A stretch of 23,571 nt of DNA from Blastococcus sp. (GTDB lineage: Bacteria > Actinomycetota > Actinomycetes > Mycobacteriales > Geodermatophilaceae), in assembly GCA_025963345.1 (NCBI GenBank), contig JAOPUS010000296.1:1-23571 (forward strand), read 5' to 3'. The notes beneath the pieces are model-generated. The model had not been told where the DNA came from, searched no databases, and was given only the letters and a program-made list of their open reading frames with translations. The first letter of the stretch is position 1. Each line of letters starts with the position of its first letter. Below are positions 20,962-23,571 of this stretch, piece by piece. The position numbers and the translations under genes are program-made.

Positions 20962-21390
20962 GTGGACGCGGCCCTGCCCGCCCTCACCGACGTGGCGACC
21001 CCGGACACCCTCGGTGTGCGCGTTCTGGTCGCCGACGACGAGGACGACATCCGCGCTCTCGTGGGTCTCGCGGTGCGCAAGGCCGGCTGCGCCGTCGTCG
21101 GCTCGGTGGCCGACGGTGCGGCCGCGCTGGACCTCGCCCGCGCCGAACTGCCCGACCTCGCCGTCCTCGACGTCTCCATGCCCGGCGCCACCGGCCTCGA
21201 GGTCTGCGCCGCGTTGCGCGCCGACCCGGCCACCGCCCGGATCCGCATCCTGCTGCTGTCGGCCGGAGCGTCCCTCGAGGACGTCGCCGCCGGACTGGCT
21301 GCCGGCGCCGACGCCTATCTGGCCAAGCCGTTCCAGGTCTCCGGGCTGGTCCACCAGGTGCGCGCGCTCACTGCACGGCAGCCGGCATGA
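20962..21390 (+). CDS. Single-domain response regulator (receiver only)
   Basis: The 142-aa protein is only a receiver domain, with no output domain. It has the acidic pocket in VLVADDEDDIRALV (D25/D26), the phospho-acceptor D70 in LAVLDVSMPG, S100 in ILLLSAG and K122 in YLAKPF. GTG 20962 follows GGGAG by six bases, and a short tail precedes the domain. The stop overlaps the histidine kinase ATG (ATGA), so the two are made together and likely form a cognate pair. Without a DNA-binding domain, output must be by protein contact, phosphorelay or a CheY-like or anti-anti-sigma effect. Confidence 0.9.
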   Translation: MDAALPALTDVATPDTLGVRVLVADDEDDIRALVGLAVRKAGCAVVGSVADGAAALDLARAELPDLAVLDVSMPGATGLEVCAALRADPATARIRILLLSAGASLEDVAAGLAAGADAYLAKPFQVSGLVHQVRALTARQPA

Positions 21391-23186
21391 CCACCGTCGA
21401 GGCGGGCACCGCCGTCCTCGGGCGCCCCGTGCCCCGCCGACGGGGCCGCCTGGCGGCCGTCTTCTCCGACCAGGGCACGGTTCTCGACCGCTCCCTGCCG
21501 TCGACCGTGCTGTTCGCGGTCGCCGCGGTCCTGCTGGGCACCGGGTCGCTCCCCGTCGCGGACGGGGAACTCGTGCTCGCCGGCCTGGCCGCTGCCTTCC
21601 TCGCCACGCTGGTGGCCCGTGTCGTCACCCGGCCCGCGGTGGCCGGCGACGTCGCGCTCGTCGTCCCGTTGATCCACCTGGGCGCCGTCGGCCTGCTGTC
21701 GGCCGGCACCGCCTCGGCCGGCGTGTTGTTCCTGGCGCTGGCCCCCGTGCTGACGCTGGTCGCCACTCCCGGACGGCGCGGCGTCCTCGTCGCGGCCCTG
21801 GGCACGGCCGCCGTCCTGGTGCTCCCCGGGCTGCTCGCGGGCAGTACCACCCCGACCGGTTCACTGAGCGTCGCGCTGCTGCTGGGCCCCCTCGCGGTGG
21901 GCCTCGGTGGCCTCGGCGTCAACGAGACCGCCCGCCGGCTGGGCGGGCAGGCGGCCCGGATCGACCGGCTGGAGAGCGAGCGAGCCGTGTTGCTCGCGCA
22001 GGTGCAGACCCGGGCCGACGAACTCGACCTGGCCACCCGCATGCTCGCCGCCCGCGCGCAGACCATGACCAGCGTCATCGACGCGGTCACCGAGCAGTCG
22101 ATCATCGGCACCGACCGCGACGGCATCATCCGCGTCTGGAACCCCGGCGCGGAGAAGATGCTCGGCCTGCCGCGCCCCGAGGTCGTCCGCAAGCGCTCGA
22201 TCCTGGAGTTCCACCTGCCGGAGGAGCTCGAGGCCGCCGCCGAGGAGGGCGGCTCGGCCACGGGGCTCGCCGCGCTCGTGCATGCGGCCCAGGAGCACGG
22301 CAGCGACGTCCGCGACTGGACCTACGTGGACGCCGACGCGCAGCAGCGGACCGTCTCGGTCGCCATCACCCCTCGCACCGACGACCAGGGGGCGCACGCC
22401 GGCTGGAACTTCGTCGGCACCGACATGACCGAGGCCCGCGCCACCGAGCGCATGAAGGACCAGTTCGTGAGCCTGATCAGCCACGAACTGCGCACGCCGC
22501 TCACCTCGATCCTCGGCTACCTCGAGCTGGTGCTGGAGGACGAGGACCAGCCGCTGACCGACGAGCAGCGCTCGTACCTGACCACGGTCGAGCGCAACGC
22601 CGACCGGCTGCTGCGTCTCGTCGGCGACCTGCTGTTCACCGCGCAGGTCGACGCCGGCCGCTTCACCCTCGAGCCCGAGGACGTCGACCTCGCCACGGTG
22701 GTCCGCTCCGCCGAGGAATCGGTGCGCGTGACCGCTGCCGCTGCCGGTGTCGAGATCGTCGTCGACGTCCCCGAGCACGGTCTCGTGGTCCCTGGCGACG
22801 CCGTCCGGCTGGGCCAGGCGTGCGACAACCTCGTCTCCAACGCCGTCAAGTTCACGCCGGGCGGCGGCACGGTGACCCTGTCGCTGCGCACCGCGTGGCA
22901 GACGCCCGACGGCGCGGTCACCGCGGAGCCGCGCCCGGATGCGGCCCCCGTCGCCCGACTGGCGGTCAGTGACACCGGTATCGGCATCCCGTCGACCGAG
23001 CAGGGCAAGCTCTTCACCCGCTTCTTCCGCGCCTCGACCGCGCAGCGCCACGCCGTCCCCGGTGTCGGGCTGGGCCTGGCCATCACGAAGGCCATCACCA
23101 CCGCGCACGGCGGCATGCTCGATCTGGTCAGCGCCGAGGGTGCGGGAACCACCTTCACGCTGACGCTCCCCCGCCCCGCCGCCTGA
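21387..23186 (+). CDS. Membrane sensor histidine kinase with PAS domain
   Basis: The 599-aa protein starts with several membrane helices (about residues 38-185: VLFAVAAVLLGTG, then VLAGLAAAFLATLVARVV, VPLIHLGAVGLLS, VLFLALAPVLTLVA, GVLVAALGTAAVLVLPGLL, SVALLLGPLAVGLGGLG), likely six. A coiled-coil segment follows near 190-225 (IDRLESERAVLLAQVQTRADE). A PAS domain spans about 227-340 (SVIDAVTEQSIIGTDRDGIIRVWNPGAEKML, in pieces). HisKA has SLISHELRTPL with phospho-His 366, and HATPase_c shows CDNLVSNAVKFTPGGG (about 478-494), VSDTGIGIPS (about 528-537) and GVGLGLAIT (about 560). It is a hybrid-less kinase. ATGA overlap with the receiver gene argues for pairing; the signal sensed is unknown. A hairpin at 23201 follows. 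Confidence 0.92.
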   Translation: MTTVEAGTAVLGRPVPRRRGRLAAVFSDQGTVLDRSLPSTVLFAVAAVLLGTGSLPVADGELVLAGLAAAFLATLVARVVTRPAVAGDVALVVPLIHLGAVGLLSAGTASAGVLFLALAPVLTLVATPGRRGVLVAALGTAAVLVLPGLLAGSTTPTGSLSVALLLGPLAVGLGGLGVNETARRLGGQAARIDRLESERAVLLAQVQTRADELDLATRMLAARAQTMTSVIDAVTEQSIIGTDRDGIIRVWNPGAEKMLGLPRPEVVRKRSILEFHLPEELEAAAEEGGSATGLAALVHAAQEHGSDVRDWTYVDADAQQRTVSVAITPRTDDQGAHAGWNFVGTDMTEARATERMKDQFVSLISHELRTPLTSILGYLELVLEDEDQPLTDEQRSYLTTVERNADRLLRLVGDLLFTAQVDAGRFTLEPEDVDLATVVRSAEESVRVTAAAAGVEIVVDVPEHGLVVPGDAVRLGQACDNLVSNAVKFTPGGGTVTLSLRTAWQTPDGAVTAEPRPDAAPVARLAVSDTGIGIPSTEQGKLFTRFFRASTAQRHAVPGVGLGLAITKAITTAHGGMLDLVSAEGAGTTFTLTLPRPAA

Positions 23187-23200
23187 CGCTCCCCCGCCCC

Positions 23201-23230
23201 CGACGGCCACAATGGCCATCGTGGCCGTCG
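23201..23230 (+). terminator. Near-perfect 30-bp palindromic hairpin after the kinase gene
   Basis: CGACGGCCAC (23201-23210) and GTGGCCGTCG (23221-23230) pair exactly, and the interior AATGGCCATC is itself palindromic except for its end pair. It lies 15 bases after the kinase stop. CGGCCACAATGGC within it also occurs at 49-61. Confidence 0.7.
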
Positions 23231-23452
23231 TTGCGGGCCCCCGCCGACCCTGCATCGCGGGGAGCGGGCCGGCCCCCGAAACAGCCCCGAAAAGCCCGGA
23301 AACCCGGGAAGAGACCCCGATCGGCGGCTTCTCCGCGCAACCCTTGCGGATTCCTTGCGGATCGCTGGCGGGTGGCCTGCGGTTAGACCTCCAGAGTTCT
23401 CCCTGTCGCCGGAATCCCCGGCCGACGAACCGGACACAGGGAGTACGCAGAC
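23231..23452 (+). promoter_or_regulatory. Upstream region of the TasA-like gene with 11-bp direct repeats
   Basis: CCTTGCGGAT occurs at 23342-23351 and 23353-23362, an 11-base period (one helical turn). A related CCTGCGGTTA occurs at 23376-23385, about two turns further on. Such phased direct repeats are typical of OmpR/PhoB-family (PhoP-type) regulator sites. A weak -10 candidate is TAGACC at 23384-23389. The ribosome site is GGGAG before ATG 23453. The rest of this 220-base stretch shows no ORF. Confidence 0.5.
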
Positions 23453-23571
23453 ATGAACGCCAAGAACATCGCCGCCAGCTCCACCGCCCGCAAGGTCGTC
23501 GGCTCGCTCGGCGTCATCGGCGCGGCCGCTGCCGTCGCCGGCATGGGCACCTTCGGTACCTTCACCGACAG
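23453..23571 (+). CDS. N-terminal part of a TasA/camelysin-like (CalY, M73-type) secreted protein (partial)
   Basis: The 39 complete codons read MNAKNIAASSTARKVVGSLG, a hydrophobic core VIGAAAAVAGMGTFGTF and TD at the edge (a split Ser codon follows). The pattern K..N, hydrophobic, then GTFxTFTD is the characteristic start of TasA/camelysin family proteins, whose signal peptide is usually cut by a SipW-type peptidase. These proteins form extracellular fibres or surface structures in Bacillus; in actinobacteria the role is poorly defined. GGGAG lies 9 bases before ATG 23453. The gene continues beyond the window, so neither the domain nor a SipW gene can be checked. Confidence 0.7.
   Translation, partial: MNAKNIAASSTARKVVGSLGVIGAAAAVAGMGTFGTFTD

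Overview
The window is very GC-rich, uses GTG starts freely and carries typical actinobacterial families: SigE-type sigma factor, PadR regulator, F420 (Ddn-like) oxidoreductase, YpfJ-type zinc peptidase, actinobacterial holin/DUF3618 stress proteins and a TasA-like protein. I infer a high-GC actinobacterium. The gene mix resembles Geodermatophilaceae (Blastococcus/Modestobacter/Geodermatophilus), but that is family-level pattern recognition, not a search result. There are no rRNA or tRNA genes, CRISPR arrays or recognisable transposases.

Layout. 1-3422: tail of an unknown gene, a decayed MFS transporter, an aldonolactone-oxidase-like flavoprotein, and a divergent PLP-dependent amino-acid deaminase/aldolase-like gene. 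3423-3859: gene-poor gap with several inverted repeats. 3860-6677: an ABC-F ATPase and a 69-aa protein on the minus strand, divergent from a phosphoribosyltransferase; the region between them holds a near-consensus DevR/DosR-type box and a one-base-shorter second copy. 6662-8659: a methyltransferase followed by two very small ORFs (minus), and a divergent HTH_42 (AlkZ-like) protein. 8663-9818: SigE-family sigma factor overlapping a membrane-anchored partner gene. 9922-11755: PadR regulator divergent from a 4,5-dihydroxyphthalate-decarboxylase-like protein. 11857-12448: wreck of a FUSC-type aromatic-acid exporter ending at a 56-bp near-perfect palindrome. 12556-13923: MHS-type proton symporter.

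13964-16072 (minus): a lipoprotein, a glutathionylspermidine-synthase-like ATP-grasp enzyme and a Ddn-like oxidoreductase. The first two abut exactly and resemble the enterobacterial ygiB-ygiC pair. 16199-18548: SIMPL-domain protein, zinc metallopeptidase and crotonase-fold enzyme, joined by ATGA overlaps. 18558-20833: a stress-type promoter (GTTTCG-N15-GGGTAC), three genes for helical or membrane stress proteins, and a strong terminator. 20962-23186: a single-domain response regulator overlapping a PAS histidine kinase. 23342-23571: a direct-repeat control region and the first 39 codons of a TasA/camelysin-like secreted protein.

Nothing amounts to a clearly new defence or mobile system. The best leads are the DevR-box divergon, the actinobacterial ygiBC-like operon, the SigB-like desiccation/stress operon, the palindrome-terminated FUSC wreck, and the small ORFs missed by length cut-offs.
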